The notes under the pieces were generated by a model. It was not told the DNA's origin. It worked only from the letters and a program-made list of their open reading frames with translations, and did not search any database. 64,000 nt of DNA from an uncultured Campylobacter sp. (lineage in GTDB: Bacteria; Campylobacterota; Campylobacteria; Campylobacterales; Campylobacteraceae): positions 1-64,000 of the forward strand of contig NZ_CALIAV010000102.1 in the NCBI RefSeq assembly GCF_938045625.1, read 5' to 3'. Shown here piece by piece: positions 1 to 8,285 of the stretch. Within the stretch, counting starts at the first letter, position 1. Each line of letters opens with the position of its first letter. A program made the position numbers and the translations under genes.

Positions 1-385
1 TGTAATCTAGCTTAAAATTTATCCATTTTGGTTTATCTTTTACTTTTGTAAAAACTTCATATTTATTACCTATGCTAAAAGCGGCAAGCTTTCCTATTCC
101 TTTTTTGCCCATAGGTTTTCTTTCTGGCAAATTATTAAAAACGGCTTCTGATTGCTTTGGATTGCCTATTCTGCAATATTTATTCCTTAGTTCATCAACA
201 CTCATACCTTTGCCATTATCGGCAATGATTATATATGATTTTTCTATTTGTATATCCACTTTAGTTGCATAAGCATCGTATGAATTTGCAACAAGTTCAG
301 CTAATGCTGGTGGAGTAGTGCTATATAAATTTCTACCCAAATGAGTAACGGCATTATTTGCAGTTGAAAAACTAATTTGCTCCAT
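1..385 (-). CDS. GHKL (MutL/MORC/HSP90-like) ATPase, partial; probable restriction-system component
   Basis: The frame opens at the ATG at 385 and runs off the window start, so only the first 128 codons are visible. All three N-terminal GHKL ATP-binding motifs are present: the N box ELVANSYDA (about residues 30-38), the DNGKGMS Mg/ATP motif (about 57-63), and the lid glycines GKKGIGKLAAF (about 93-103). The start is preceded by AAGGA at 7 nt and overlaps the end of the upstream methyltransferase by 14 nt, so the two are translationally coupled. Known family context: MutL/MORC-type ATPases accompany Dcm-type methyltransferases in some restriction-modification islands, usually with a Z1 helicase and an endonuclease. 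Those partners would lie outside this window. Base composition is clearly more AT-rich than the neighbouring core genes. A histidine kinase is unlikely because the GHKL fold begins at the N-terminus with no sensor domain. Confidence 0.8.
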   Translation of the reverse strand, partial: MEQISFSTANNAVTHLGRNLYSTTPPALAELVANSYDAYATKVDIQIEKSYIIIADNGKGMSVDELRNKYCRIGNPKQSEAVFNNLPERKPMGKKGIGKLAAFSIGNKYEVFTKVKDKPKWINFKLDY

Positions 386-1427
386 CTATATTTCCTTGAT
401 ATTGTTTTAAGTGTTTCAATATACTTTTGCCTATGTGTTCCCCTAATTTTGGTGGAACAGCATTGCCTATTTGCCTAGCAACTTTACGCATATTTATTTT
501 TTCATCTTTATCTACAAATTTGTACTCCATTGGAAAAGATTGTAGCAAGGCGCCTTCTCTTAAGGATATTGCCCTATTTTGTTCTGGATGTCCAAATCTC
601 CCAGTGCCGTAATTTATAAACTGAGTAGTTAAAGTTGGAGCAACATCATCCCAGCTCATTCTACCATACACAGATCTGTAACTTTGGCCACTTGCTTTTT
701 TATAGCAGTTTGGCAACAATTCCTTATCCCAATCATGCCATGATCCTCCAGGCTTTGATTGTTTTATTCGCTTAATATTTATATCGTTTAATTTTGGGCT
801 TATGTGAAGTTTATCTTTATTGTTTATTAAGACTCCGGCTTCTATTTTATCCATATTTAATATTACGTCCCTAATTACTATTTTGTCGCTTTCAGGAACT
901 AGAAAATCTATATCACCAAATTTAGAAGCCAACAATAAAAGTCTCTTTCGTCTTTGAGCAACGCCGTAATCGCTGGCATTGTGAATTTTGAATTTTACAC
1001 TGTACCCTTGTAGCTTTAAACTCTCTACAAAATCAGCAAATACCTTTTCTTTTCTGAGTTCTGGAACATTCTCCATAGAAACTATTTGTGGTGAAGTTTG
1101 CTGAACTAATCTTAAAAAATCATACAATAATCCCCAGTCTTTATGAGAGGATCTATCTTTTTTATTTTTTTGATGAGCTGAAAACGGCTGGCAAGGGGCA
1201 CAACCGACTAAAATTTTAATATCAGCATTTCTAAATAATGCATTAATTTCATTGCCATTTACTTCACAAATACTTTTATGTATAAAAATCCCACCATTAT
1301 TTTTTTCATATGCGAATTTACAACTTTCATCAAAATCAATGCCAGCTATAACATTAATTCCAGATTGTTTAAGTCCGCAAGTAAGTCCACCTACACCACA
1401 AAATAGATCAACAGCAGATATTTTCAT
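372..1427 (-). CDS. DNA (cytosine-5-)-methyltransferase, Dcm family
   Basis: The 351-residue protein methylates carbon 5 of cytosine in a target that cannot be read from sequence. The C5-methyltransferase motifs are in order: motif I DLFCGVGG (residues 7-14) for SAM binding, motif IV with catalytic Cys79 in GCAPCQPFS, motif VI MENVPEL (about 118-124), motif VIII QRRKR (159-163), a target-recognition stretch at about 180-260, motif IX around RMSWDDVAPTLTT, and motif X ARQIGNAVPP near the C-terminus. The length is normal for the family and all catalytic residues are intact. It forms an overlapping pair with the GHKL ATPase downstream. AT-rich codon use and its position beside the surface-polysaccharide cluster point to horizontal acquisition. 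It is either the modification arm of a restriction system or part of a defence island. Confidence 0.93.
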   Translation of the reverse strand: MKISAVDLFCGVGGLTCGLKQSGINVIAGIDFDESCKFAYEKNNGGIFIHKSICEVNGNEINALFRNADIKILVGCAPCQPFSAHQKNKKDRSSHKDWGLLYDFLRLVQQTSPQIVSMENVPELRKEKVFADFVESLKLQGYSVKFKIHNASDYGVAQRRKRLLLLASKFGDIDFLVPESDKIVIRDVILNMDKIEAGVLINNKDKLHISPKLNDINIKRIKQSKPGGSWHDWDKELLPNCYKKASGQSYRSVYGRMSWDDVAPTLTTQFINYGTGRFGHPEQNRAISLREGALLQSFPMEYKFVDKDEKINMRKVARQIGNAVPPKLGEHIGKSILKHLKQYQGNIDGAN

Positions 1428-1493
1428 AATTTACCATCCATAAAAAAGCTAATTGTATCTAAAAACAACTTTTTAAAATCTTTTGTTATAAAT

Positions 1494-2255
1494 TTACGCC
1501 TTCTTTATCTTTGAGTATATCCCGCCCAAAATGTCGTTTTGATAGATAAAAAGCGTTCGCTTTAGCCATGCGGCGTCCTTTTTAGCGGCGATGCGCTTGA
1601 TAGCCGATAGGTCGTCGTCGGGCCTGTTTACACCTCGCTGCGTCGTAAAAAACGCCTCGTAGCCTGCCTGCCTAGCTAGACGGATCAAATTTTCGTCGTA
1701 TTTGCCGCGCGGCCAGCACAAAATTTTATCCTCGATGCCCAGATTTTCGCGCATAAACTCGCGGCACCGAGCGAAATTTTCCTCGGGCGGGAGCGCGCCG
1801 AAATACTCGTCAAAATGCGTGTGCGTATGCGAGTGAAAGTCAAAAATGTCCCGCATCGCCGCTATCTCGTCAAGGCTCAAAAACATGTCCTGCGGGCGCT
1901 CGGGGGCTGCTTTTTTGTATTCGGAGTGAGTTAGCTCTACAAACTCGCCCCGCCGCATGCTCGCACGCTCTATCCACTGCGTCACTAAAAATATCGTCGC
2001 CCGTAGCCCAAACTTGCGCAAGACCTGGTAGGCGTAGACGTAGTTATCCTTCCAACCGTCGTCAAAGGTGATGAGGACGCTTTTTTTAGGCACGGCTAGC
2101 TCGCCCTTTTTATAGGCGATAAATTCGCTCATCGTAAGCGTTTTATAGCCTGCCTCGGCGAGAAATCTCATCTGCGAGGCAAAATCCTCCGCGCTAGAAG
2201 CGATAAATCCGCCCTTTTTTAAAACGTGATGATACATCAAAACGCTAACGCTCAA
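1494..2255 (-). CDS. polysaccharide deacetylase (NodB-homology, CE4)
   Basis: This is a metal-dependent carbohydrate esterase of family 4, expected to remove N- or O-acetyl groups from a surface or peptidoglycan sugar. It carries NodB motif 1 TFDDGW (about residues 63-68) and motif 2 HSHTHTH (about 141-147), which supply the metal-binding Asp and His residues. I chose the TTG at 2255 because GGAGG sits 5 nt upstream. It overlaps the end of the O-antigen ligase-like gene by 11 nt, suggesting coupled translation. An ATG at 2312 in the same frame would add 19 residues with no recognisable role. There is no obvious signal peptide, so it probably acts in the cytoplasm on a precursor, or is exported by another route. 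Context implies modification of the polysaccharide made by the neighbouring glycosyltransferases. Confidence 0.88.
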   Translation of the reverse strand: MSVSVLMYHHVLKKGGFIASSAEDFASQMRFLAEAGYKTLTMSEFIAYKKGELAVPKKSVLITFDDGWKDNYVYAYQVLRKFGLRATIFLVTQWIERASMRRGEFVELTHSEYKKAAPERPQDMFLSLDEIAAMRDIFDFHSHTHTHFDEYFGALPPEENFARCREFMRENLGIEDKILCWPRGKYDENLIRLARQAGYEAFFTTQRGVNRPDDDLSAIKRIAAKKDAAWLKRTLFIYQNDILGGIYSKIKKA

Positions 2256-3588
2256 TGCCGCCTCCTTTAGCTCCAGCTTGCGAATTTGCCGCCAGTAAGA
2301 CGAAAAATCCAAGCATATAAAACATATAAAGTATGCGTAAATTTATCGCCTCAAATAGCCCGCGCACGCCGAAATAACACACTAGCGAGATAAAAATCGC
2401 AGCAAAAAGCAGCTCGCGCGAGCGTAAAAAATGCCTAAACGCATACACCAAAAGCGAGATAAAACCGCCCAGTAGCAACGCCGTGCCGACCGCGCCGTAG
2501 TAGTAATAGTGCCCGATAAAAAACGGCTCGTCGTTAAACCAGTACCGCTCGCCGCTCGGCCGCGTCTGCATCATCGAGATATGTGCGCCTTTGTCCGCCT
2601 CGTCGCGCAAAAATGCATCGTACTGCTCCTTGCCGTATCCAAGCCCGGTTAGCGCGCGCGGACTAGCAAAAAGCAGCGGCAAGCGCTCCTTTAAAATCAA
2701 ATCGCGCCCCGAGCTAAAGCCCGCACCCGCGATACGCTCTCTCATGCTCTCGTTTTCAAGATTTGCCTCGCTCACTAGCCCGATTTGCAAAAATTTATAC
2801 ATCGCCGTGGGCGAACTCAAAACCGCCGACGACGCGCCCGCGACGCAAACGGCGAAGATAACGGCAAAGAGTTTAAATTTACGTTTCGCCTCGCCGCCTA
2901 AGATATACAAACAAAAACCAAACATAATAAAACAAACCAGCATCGCGCCCCAGCTGCCCCTAACGCCGCTCAAAACGTCAAGCCCGACGGCCGCTAAACA
3001 AAGCGCGCCGCACGCAACCCGAGCCCAAAGTCGTCTAAAGATAAAAACTCCCGCCAGCGCAAAAGGCAAAAACCTATCCACGTAGTCCGCATACGCTCGG
3101 CGCACGACCCGCGCGTCAAATTCGCCCGCGCTACCAAGCCTTTCAAACTCGCTAAAAAGCGGCGCGGCGTAATAAACGCTAATAACCGCAAAGGCCGCTA
3201 TCAGCGCGTAAAAAAAGGCTTTTGCTTGAGCGGTCTCGCCGTTTGCCGCGACGTAAACGATAAGCAAAAAAGCAAATCCGCGCCCAAACTCCCCAGCAGC
3301 GTTGCTCAGGGAATCAAACTGCGGCGCGTAGGGAAAAGCCGAGATCAAAAACGCATAAAAGGTAAATGCTATAAGACAAAACGCTGGCACGCGAGAAAGG
3401 CTGAAATTTACACCGACTCTTGCAGCAAATCGCGTCCTATCCGTGAAATAAAGCCAGATCACGCAGACAAGCGCGAGATAAAGCGAGATATTTTTCGCCG
3501 CCGTCATGCGCGGGATATGCTCGCAGGCGATAAAAACGCAAACAAGATATAAGGCGGCGTTTTGCAAGCGGTTTTGTAGCTTCGTCAT
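2245..3588 (-). CDS. O-antigen ligase/polymerase-like polytopic membrane protein (WaaL/Wzy type)
   Basis: The protein of about 447 residues is mostly hydrophobic segments (roughly ten or more predicted helices) with one long periplasmic loop between about residues 220 and 370. That is the topology of WaaL ligases and Wzy polymerases. The loop contains the Gly/Arg-rich stretch and the His/Tyr-rich FFIGHYYYY segment common in this family. I used the ATG at 3588 because it follows an AGGGAG site; an upstream ATG at 3615 has none. It is the first gene of a minus-strand pair with the deacetylase. Whether it joins a glycan to the lipid A-core (ligase) or polymerises repeat units cannot be told from sequence. 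It lies beside four heptosyltransferase-type genes, which favours a LOS/LPS role. Confidence 0.75.
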   Translation of the reverse strand: MTKLQNRLQNAALYLVCVFIACEHIPRMTAAKNISLYLALVCVIWLYFTDRTRFAARVGVNFSLSRVPAFCLIAFTFYAFLISAFPYAPQFDSLSNAAGEFGRGFAFLLIVYVAANGETAQAKAFFYALIAAFAVISVYYAAPLFSEFERLGSAGEFDARVVRRAYADYVDRFLPFALAGVFIFRRLWARVACGALCLAAVGLDVLSGVRGSWGAMLVCFIMFGFCLYILGGEAKRKFKLFAVIFAVCVAGASSAVLSSPTAMYKFLQIGLVSEANLENESMRERIAGAGFSSGRDLILKERLPLLFASPRALTGLGYGKEQYDAFLRDEADKGAHISMMQTRPSGERYWFNDEPFFIGHYYYYGAVGTALLLGGFISLLVYAFRHFLRSRELLFAAIFISLVCYFGVRGLFEAINLRILYMFYMLGFFVLLAANSQAGAKGGGIER

Positions 3589-3751
3589 TTTCTCCCTTAA
3601 TTTTAAAACGCCCATTATAACGATAAAATCATTAAAATCCAGTAAGCGGTTTTTGGCTAATTTTTACTCGAAATCGCTCAAAAACCAGCCGTAAATTTAT
3701 AAATTTATGCTAAATTTAGGCTAAATTCTATAAATAATAAAGGTCTAAATT

Positions 3752-5041
3752 TTGATATATTTTCTCATATATTTACTGATTTACCCATATCTTTTTGCGA
3801 TGAAAAAGCTAAAATTTAAAGGCGAAAAAGGCAAAATTTTACTCATACAAACCGCTAAAATCGGCGACTACGCAAACTCGGCCGTGATCTTTGAAAAGCT
3901 GGGCAAATTTGACGTGCTCATCGACGAGATAAACCTAGCCTTCGCAAAACACGACAGCCGAATAGAAAAAATATTTACGATAAACGACGTAAGGCGTAAA
4001 AAGGCCTCAAAACTAGGGCTCGCGCTTGAACTTTTTTCGCGCAACTACGAGAGCGTCTACGTGCTGATGCCAAACAGTCTAAACCTCTTTTTGGCTCGCT
4101 GCACGCTAGCTAAAAACATCGTCGCCGTACATCACTACGCGGTATCCAGCGACTTTACTCTACTAGCGCTCGGCATGAAAAAAGTGCCGCATACTCTAAA
4201 TGATCTCACGCTACTAACCTACCTAAAAACACTGGGCGAGAGAGAGCTAAAATATGAAAAATGCTTGCAAAAACCGCTCTTTATCCCGCAAGAAAATCTA
4301 ATAAAAAGTGGCAAATTTAAGATCGGCGTAAGCCTAAGCGCGGGCAATAAAATGAAAACGCCGCCAAAACATACTTGGGAAAAAATCTTTGAGATTTTCG
4401 CCAAATTTGACTGCGAGGTTTATATTTTCGGCGTCGGCGAGGAGGCGGCGCTGCTAAAAAACCTGCTCGCGGAAAATGCGGACGAAAAGCAGGCAAAAAA
4501 TCCTAGCGATAGGCAATTTTGTGCGGATTTGGCTGATAGCGATACGAGCGAAATTTACGGCAGCCCTGAAAATACAAACGGCAAGCAATCAAAGGCTCAA
4601 ATTTGCAGCAAAAATAGCACTAACGACGGGTCAAATTTTAGCTCGCAAATCTGCGATACTTACGTGAAAAGATTTGGCGAAAACGAGCTAAAAATCATCT
4701 CTTTGATAGGTAAAATCAAGCTTGAGGAGTTGCCGTTTTATCTCTCACAGATGCAGCTTTACGCGAGCTCGGATACGGGCAACTACTACGTCGCAGATAG
4801 CGTTCGCACGCCCACAATCTGCCTGATGGGGCCTTGTTTTGCTAGCGAGCAAAGGGGCGTCGCCGACTCACTCGTGATCAGCTCGCATTTACCGCCCGTT
4901 AGCTCCGTGTTTAAAACCGTGCGGGATATCGACGCGAGCGCGTTTTTCGAGCTTAGCGACCAAAACCTCGCAGACATCGAGGCCTTCGTCAAAGTTCGCT
5001 ATATATCCTATCTATCCCGCGAAGATAATTTTCTATGCTAA
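3752..5041 (+). CDS. glycosyltransferase family 9 (heptosyltransferase-like) with low-complexity insertion
   Basis: This GT9 protein has the N-terminal ILLIQTAKIGDYANS start (about residues 29-43) and a C-terminal donor-binding segment with SSDTGNYYVADSVRTP (about 342-357). Such enzymes transfer heptose from ADP-heptose to LOS core. The TTG start at 3752 is chosen because AAAGG lies 9 nt upstream; an ATG at 3800 is the alternative. A hydrophobic N-terminal stretch precedes the catalytic fold. Between the N- and C-domains, roughly residues 246-305, there is a polar, low-complexity insertion rich in Asn/Ser/Asp. Its DNA carries several AAATTT hexamers, as in waaF and dnaX. The 3' end overlaps the convergent glycosyltransferase gene by 53 bp. 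The exact acceptor is unknown. Confidence 0.85.
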   Translation: MIYFLIYLLIYPYLFAMKKLKFKGEKGKILLIQTAKIGDYANSAVIFEKLGKFDVLIDEINLAFAKHDSRIEKIFTINDVRRKKASKLGLALELFSRNYESVYVLMPNSLNLFLARCTLAKNIVAVHHYAVSSDFTLLALGMKKVPHTLNDLTLLTYLKTLGERELKYEKCLQKPLFIPQENLIKSGKFKIGVSLSAGNKMKTPPKHTWEKIFEIFAKFDCEVYIFGVGEEAALLKNLLAENADEKQAKNPSDRQFCADLADSDTSEIYGSPENTNGKQSKAQICSKNSTNDGSNFSSQICDTYVKRFGENELKIISLIGKIKLEELPFYLSQMQLYASSDTGNYYVADSVRTPTICLMGPCFASEQRGVADSLVISSHLPPVSSVFKTVRDIDASAFFELSDQNLADIEAFVKVRYISYLSREDNFLC

Positions 5042-6176
5042 ATGCCTTTATAACGGCATCGTCGGGGCTTTTTGAGGCTGGCTTACGCAGGCTCTCAAAG
5101 TAGGCTAAAAGCGCGTTCGAGCTTCTTTGAACTATAAAAAAATCTTGCTTTTTCGAGGAGATTTCATAAATCTCCCTTATGACGGCGATATCAGAGTACA
5201 CGACGCCAAGCCCGCAACCAAGCGCCTCGATAACGACTCTAGGTAGCCCCTCGTCGCTGGAAAATCCAAGCACGTAGTCGCACGCGGCGTAAATCTCGTC
5301 CATCTTTGAAACAAAACCCAGATACTCGGCCTTGCCCGATTTTATCAGCGCATCAAATTTGGCTTTCGCGCCCGCTTTTAACTCGCCTCCGCCTGCAAAA
5401 TAAACCTTTATATCGCTTCTTTTTAGCCCAGCAAGCGCGTCAAAAACCAGCTCGTGGCCTTTAAGCGTCAAGAAATTTGCAGGCATTACGATATTTATTT
5501 TTTCGGCGTCAAATTCGGCTTTTAGGGCGGCGCTTGTATCGTCGCCGCTGTTTTTTAAATTTGACCGAGAACGGCTCAAATTTTCATCCGTCTCAAACTT
5601 TTCCTGACCTAAAACAGGCGCCTCTACAGGATTATAAACCACGTTTTTAGGCATTTTTATCTGCGCGGCATAAAAATCGTAAGTAGCATTTGAAACGCAA
5701 ACGGGCGTAAATTTTAGCCGCTTTAAAATCTCAAGCTTAAAAGGCTCGATAGCCGAGTTTTTGCGCAGATGCTGCACTACCGCGATATTTAGGGCGTTTG
5801 CGGCGGCGATGTAGGCGAGATTGGTTGAAAAGTGATTATTTAGATGAAGGATATCGGGCCGCACCTGCCGCAGCAAGCAAAGCGCGTAGTCGTAGTCTTT
5901 TTTATAGAGGTATCTTGCTAAAATTTGACAGCCTAGCGCGCGTAAAAGCTCTTTTTTTAGCTTTGAGGGCTGCTTTTTTGGCTCAAATTTTATAAATTCC
6001 GCCCCGGCTTCTTCGATGATTTGCGAGATTTTGCGTCCGCCCGCCTCGTAATCGGTCTCAAAAAACGCGCATAGCTCGTATTTTTGCTGTGCGGCAAGCC
6101 CACGCAAAAGATACAAAAAACTCTTCGTCCCGCCGCCGTATTCGCGCCCCGTATCGACGAACAAAATCTTTTTCAA
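4989..6176 (-). CDS. glycosyltransferase family 4 (group 1)
   Basis: The 395-residue GT-B enzyme begins MKKILFVDTGREYGGGTKS, the glycine-rich N-terminal loop of retaining GT4 enzymes. It ends with the E-x7-E type nucleotide-sugar motif region around DEGLPRVVIEALGCGLGVV (about residues 311-329). The central EFDAEKINIVMPANFLTLKGHE segment matches the start of the donor domain. A polar stretch at about 192-214 differs from typical family members. Its start overlaps the stop of the upstream GT9 gene (6173) by 4 nt, so it belongs to the minus-strand operon 4989-9214. It presumably adds a hexose or similar sugar to LOS or a related glycan; donor and acceptor cannot be deduced. Confidence 0.85.
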   Translation of the reverse strand: MKKILFVDTGREYGGGTKSFLYLLRGLAAQQKYELCAFFETDYEAGGRKISQIIEEAGAEFIKFEPKKQPSKLKKELLRALGCQILARYLYKKDYDYALCLLRQVRPDILHLNNHFSTNLAYIAAANALNIAVVQHLRKNSAIEPFKLEILKRLKFTPVCVSNATYDFYAAQIKMPKNVVYNPVEAPVLGQEKFETDENLSRSRSNLKNSGDDTSAALKAEFDAEKINIVMPANFLTLKGHELVFDALAGLKRSDIKVYFAGGGELKAGAKAKFDALIKSGKAEYLGFVSKMDEIYAACDYVLGFSSDEGLPRVVIEALGCGLGVVYSDIAVIREIYEISSKKQDFFIVQRSSNALLAYFESLRKPASKSPDDAVIKAFSIENYLRGIDRIYSEL

Positions 6177-7246
6177 ATCATTTCCTTTAACATCTCCCAG
6201 ACCTCATCTGCGCCTATTTGCAGCATGCACTCCTGAAATTTGCAGTTTTTGCCGACGCAAGGCGAACAGGTGCGCGGCTTTTTGATAAATTTATGGATAT
6301 TTTCGTCAAAATCCGGGTTTGAATTTACGGGCGACGCGACTGCAAAAAGCCCGATCGTAGGCGTTTTTAGCGCGGCTGCAACGTGCAGCGGACCGGTATC
6401 GGGCGTGACAAGCACGTCAAGCCTAGCTATCAGCGCGGCAGCCTCCCGTAGGCTAAATTTACCCGCCGCATCTATCACGTGCGCGCTTCTTAACTCCTCG
6501 TCTAACTGCGCGGTCATCGCTCGCTCGGCGGGGCTGCCCGTTAGCACGATGACGGCGTCCGTGCGCTCCAAAATAATTCCCGCCAGCTCCCGCCAACGCT
6601 GCCAAAACCACTGCCTGGAAACCGTGCTAGCCCCCATCTGAAAGCCGATAAATTTGCGTTTGCCGTCTTTTTTTAGCATTTCATCGACGCGGGCGAAATC
6701 CTCATCGCGCAGATACAAATTTAGCCTCGTGTCGCTGCTTTCTACGCCTACGAATTTAAGCTGCTCAAGGCGGTTTAGCACGACGTATCTCTCATCTCCG
6801 TAAGGCTCGGGCGCGTTTGAGTGAAAGGGGCTAAATTTACTGCCGGCATTTGGCAGCTTAAAGACGTATTTGGCCCCGCTTAAAACGGCTAACGGAGTGG
6901 CCTCGGGCTCGTTTGAGTGCAGGATAAAGATGACGTCGGGTTTTACTTTTTTCAAAGCAAACAAAGCGCGCAAAAAGCCGCCCTTTTTGCCGTCATAAAG
7001 CAAAATTTCGTCGATATTCGGATCGGTTTTAAAAAGCGGCGCGGTAGAGGGATTTAGCAGCGCGACAGTGCGAACATGCGGGAAATTTTGTCGAAAGACG
7101 CGAAAAACTGGCGTGTTAAAAATCGTATCGCCAAGCGCGGTGTTGCTAAAAAAACAGACCGTTTGGACAGGCCGCGTAACCAGCTGCGTTTTGCTCACGC
7201 TTTTAAATCGCAAAATGAGCCGCGCCGCACTCTCAAAGAGCCTCAT
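6173..7246 (-). CDS. glycosyltransferase family 9 (heptosyltransferase-like)
   Basis: This GT9 protein has the N-terminal SNTALGDTIFNTPVF motif and the C-terminal VTPDTGPLHVAAALKTPTIGLF motif that binds ADP-heptose in WaaC/WaaF enzymes. A Cys-rich tail (about four Cys in PRTCSPCVGKNCKFQECM) is typical of epsilonproteobacterial members. The ATG at 7246 is preceded by GGAAG and overlaps the upstream GT4 stop by 14 nt. A longer in-frame start at 7267 would lie inside that gene. It sits in a tightly packed minus-strand run of four glycosyltransferases, consistent with ordered sugar additions in LOS core assembly. Confidence 0.87.
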   Translation of the reverse strand: MRLFESAARLILRFKSVSKTQLVTRPVQTVCFFSNTALGDTIFNTPVFRVFRQNFPHVRTVALLNPSTAPLFKTDPNIDEILLYDGKKGGFLRALFALKKVKPDVIFILHSNEPEATPLAVLSGAKYVFKLPNAGSKFSPFHSNAPEPYGDERYVVLNRLEQLKFVGVESSDTRLNLYLRDEDFARVDEMLKKDGKRKFIGFQMGASTVSRQWFWQRWRELAGIILERTDAVIVLTGSPAERAMTAQLDEELRSAHVIDAAGKFSLREAAALIARLDVLVTPDTGPLHVAAALKTPTIGLFAVASPVNSNPDFDENIHKFIKKPRTCSPCVGKNCKFQECMLQIGADEVWEMLKEMI

Positions 7247-8285
7247 ACATCGCTTCCGTCTGCGCAACCATCATCTCTATCGAGAAGTTTTGCACGATAA
7301 ACTCCCTCGCGTTCGCGCTAAATTTAGCCCGAAGCGCCGAGTCTTCTATCAGCGTTTTTAAGGCCGCTTTGAGCGATTCTTTGTCGCCGTTTTTAAACAA
7401 AAGCCCCGTTTCGCCGCTACTTATCGCCTCGCCGATACCGCCCGCGTCGCTACCGATGCAAGGCACCCCGCACGACTGCGCCTCGAGCAGCGCCGTACCT
7501 AGCGCCTCCATCTTTGAAGGTAGCACAAAAACGTCAAAACTACCCAAAAACTCGCTCACGTCGGTGCGAGAGCCTAGCATGTAGATGTTTGGCGTTTTTA
7601 TTTTTTTTAGATTTTCCTCCTGCGGACCGTCGCCGACCACGACCAGAGCGGTATTTGGCAGATTTAGCTCGCTAAAAGCTTCAAACAAAAGCTGATGATT
7701 TTTCGCTGCGCGCAAAACCGCCACGATACCGACTACGACGCAGTCAGCGCTCAAATTTAGCTCCGCTTTTATGTTTTTCGTAAATTTTGGATTAAACCTT
7801 GCCGTATCCACGCCCGTGTAGATAACGTCTATCAAATTTTTCCGCACGCCCTGCGAGACTAACTGGGCTTTTACGGCATTTGAGACGGCTACGATTTTAT
7901 TGTTTACGTTGTAGCTAAATGCCGATCTAATCGGCGTTTGCAGGTGTCTAGTGCGAACGACTTTAGCGCCCGTTAGCTTTGCGACGATCGCGCCGATGTT
8001 GCCGTCCTTGCCCGAGTGCGTGGCGATGACGGAGATATTTTTTTCGCGCACGAAATGGCAAATTTTAAAAATTTCAAAAATATTATAAACCTTACTTAGG
8101 TTAAATTCTACAAACTCGCAATCAATCGGCTTTTCAAAGCTTTTTGAGCCCGGATTTAGCGCGTAAAATACCTTAAATTTATCCTTATTTAGCCCGTTTA
8201 TGACGCGCTGCGTGCGGTGCTCCTGCCCGCCGAATCCTAGCGAGCTTTCAAGCTCCAGGATGTTGATTGTGTCTGCTTTTTTCAT
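7233..8285 (-). CDS. glycosyltransferase family 4 (group 1)
   Basis: A GT4 enzyme of about 350 residues. The N-domain contains ESSLGFGGQEHRTQ, a glycine-rich acceptor-side loop, and the C-domain has VLPSKMEALGTALLEAQSCGVPCIGS, the E-x7-E nucleotide-sugar site. The start at 8285 forms an ATGA overlap with the stop of the upstream GT9 gene. The longer frame to 8363 encodes an unlikely basic leader inside that gene. Part of the 4989-9214 operon; predicted cytoplasmic and peripheral to the inner membrane, acting on a LOS or glycan intermediate. Donor sugar is not determinable from sequence. Confidence 0.87.
   Translation of the reverse strand: MKKADTINILELESSLGFGGQEHRTQRVINGLNKDKFKVFYALNPGSKSFEKPIDCEFVEFNLSKVYNIFEIFKICHFVREKNISVIATHSGKDGNIGAIVAKLTGAKVVRTRHLQTPIRSAFSYNVNNKIVAVSNAVKAQLVSQGVRKNLIDVIYTGVDTARFNPKFTKNIKAELNLSADCVVVGIVAVLRAAKNHQLLFEAFSELNLPNTALVVVGDGPQEENLKKIKTPNIYMLGSRTDVSEFLGSFDVFVLPSKMEALGTALLEAQSCGVPCIGSDAGGIGEAISSGETGLLFKNGDKESLKAALKTLIEDSALRAKFSANAREFIVQNFSIEMMVAQTEAMYEAL

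Noticed and set aside
2994..3191. Frames antisense to the O-antigen ligase-like gene.
   Set aside because: Shadow frames in GC-rich coding DNA without ribosome sites or domains.
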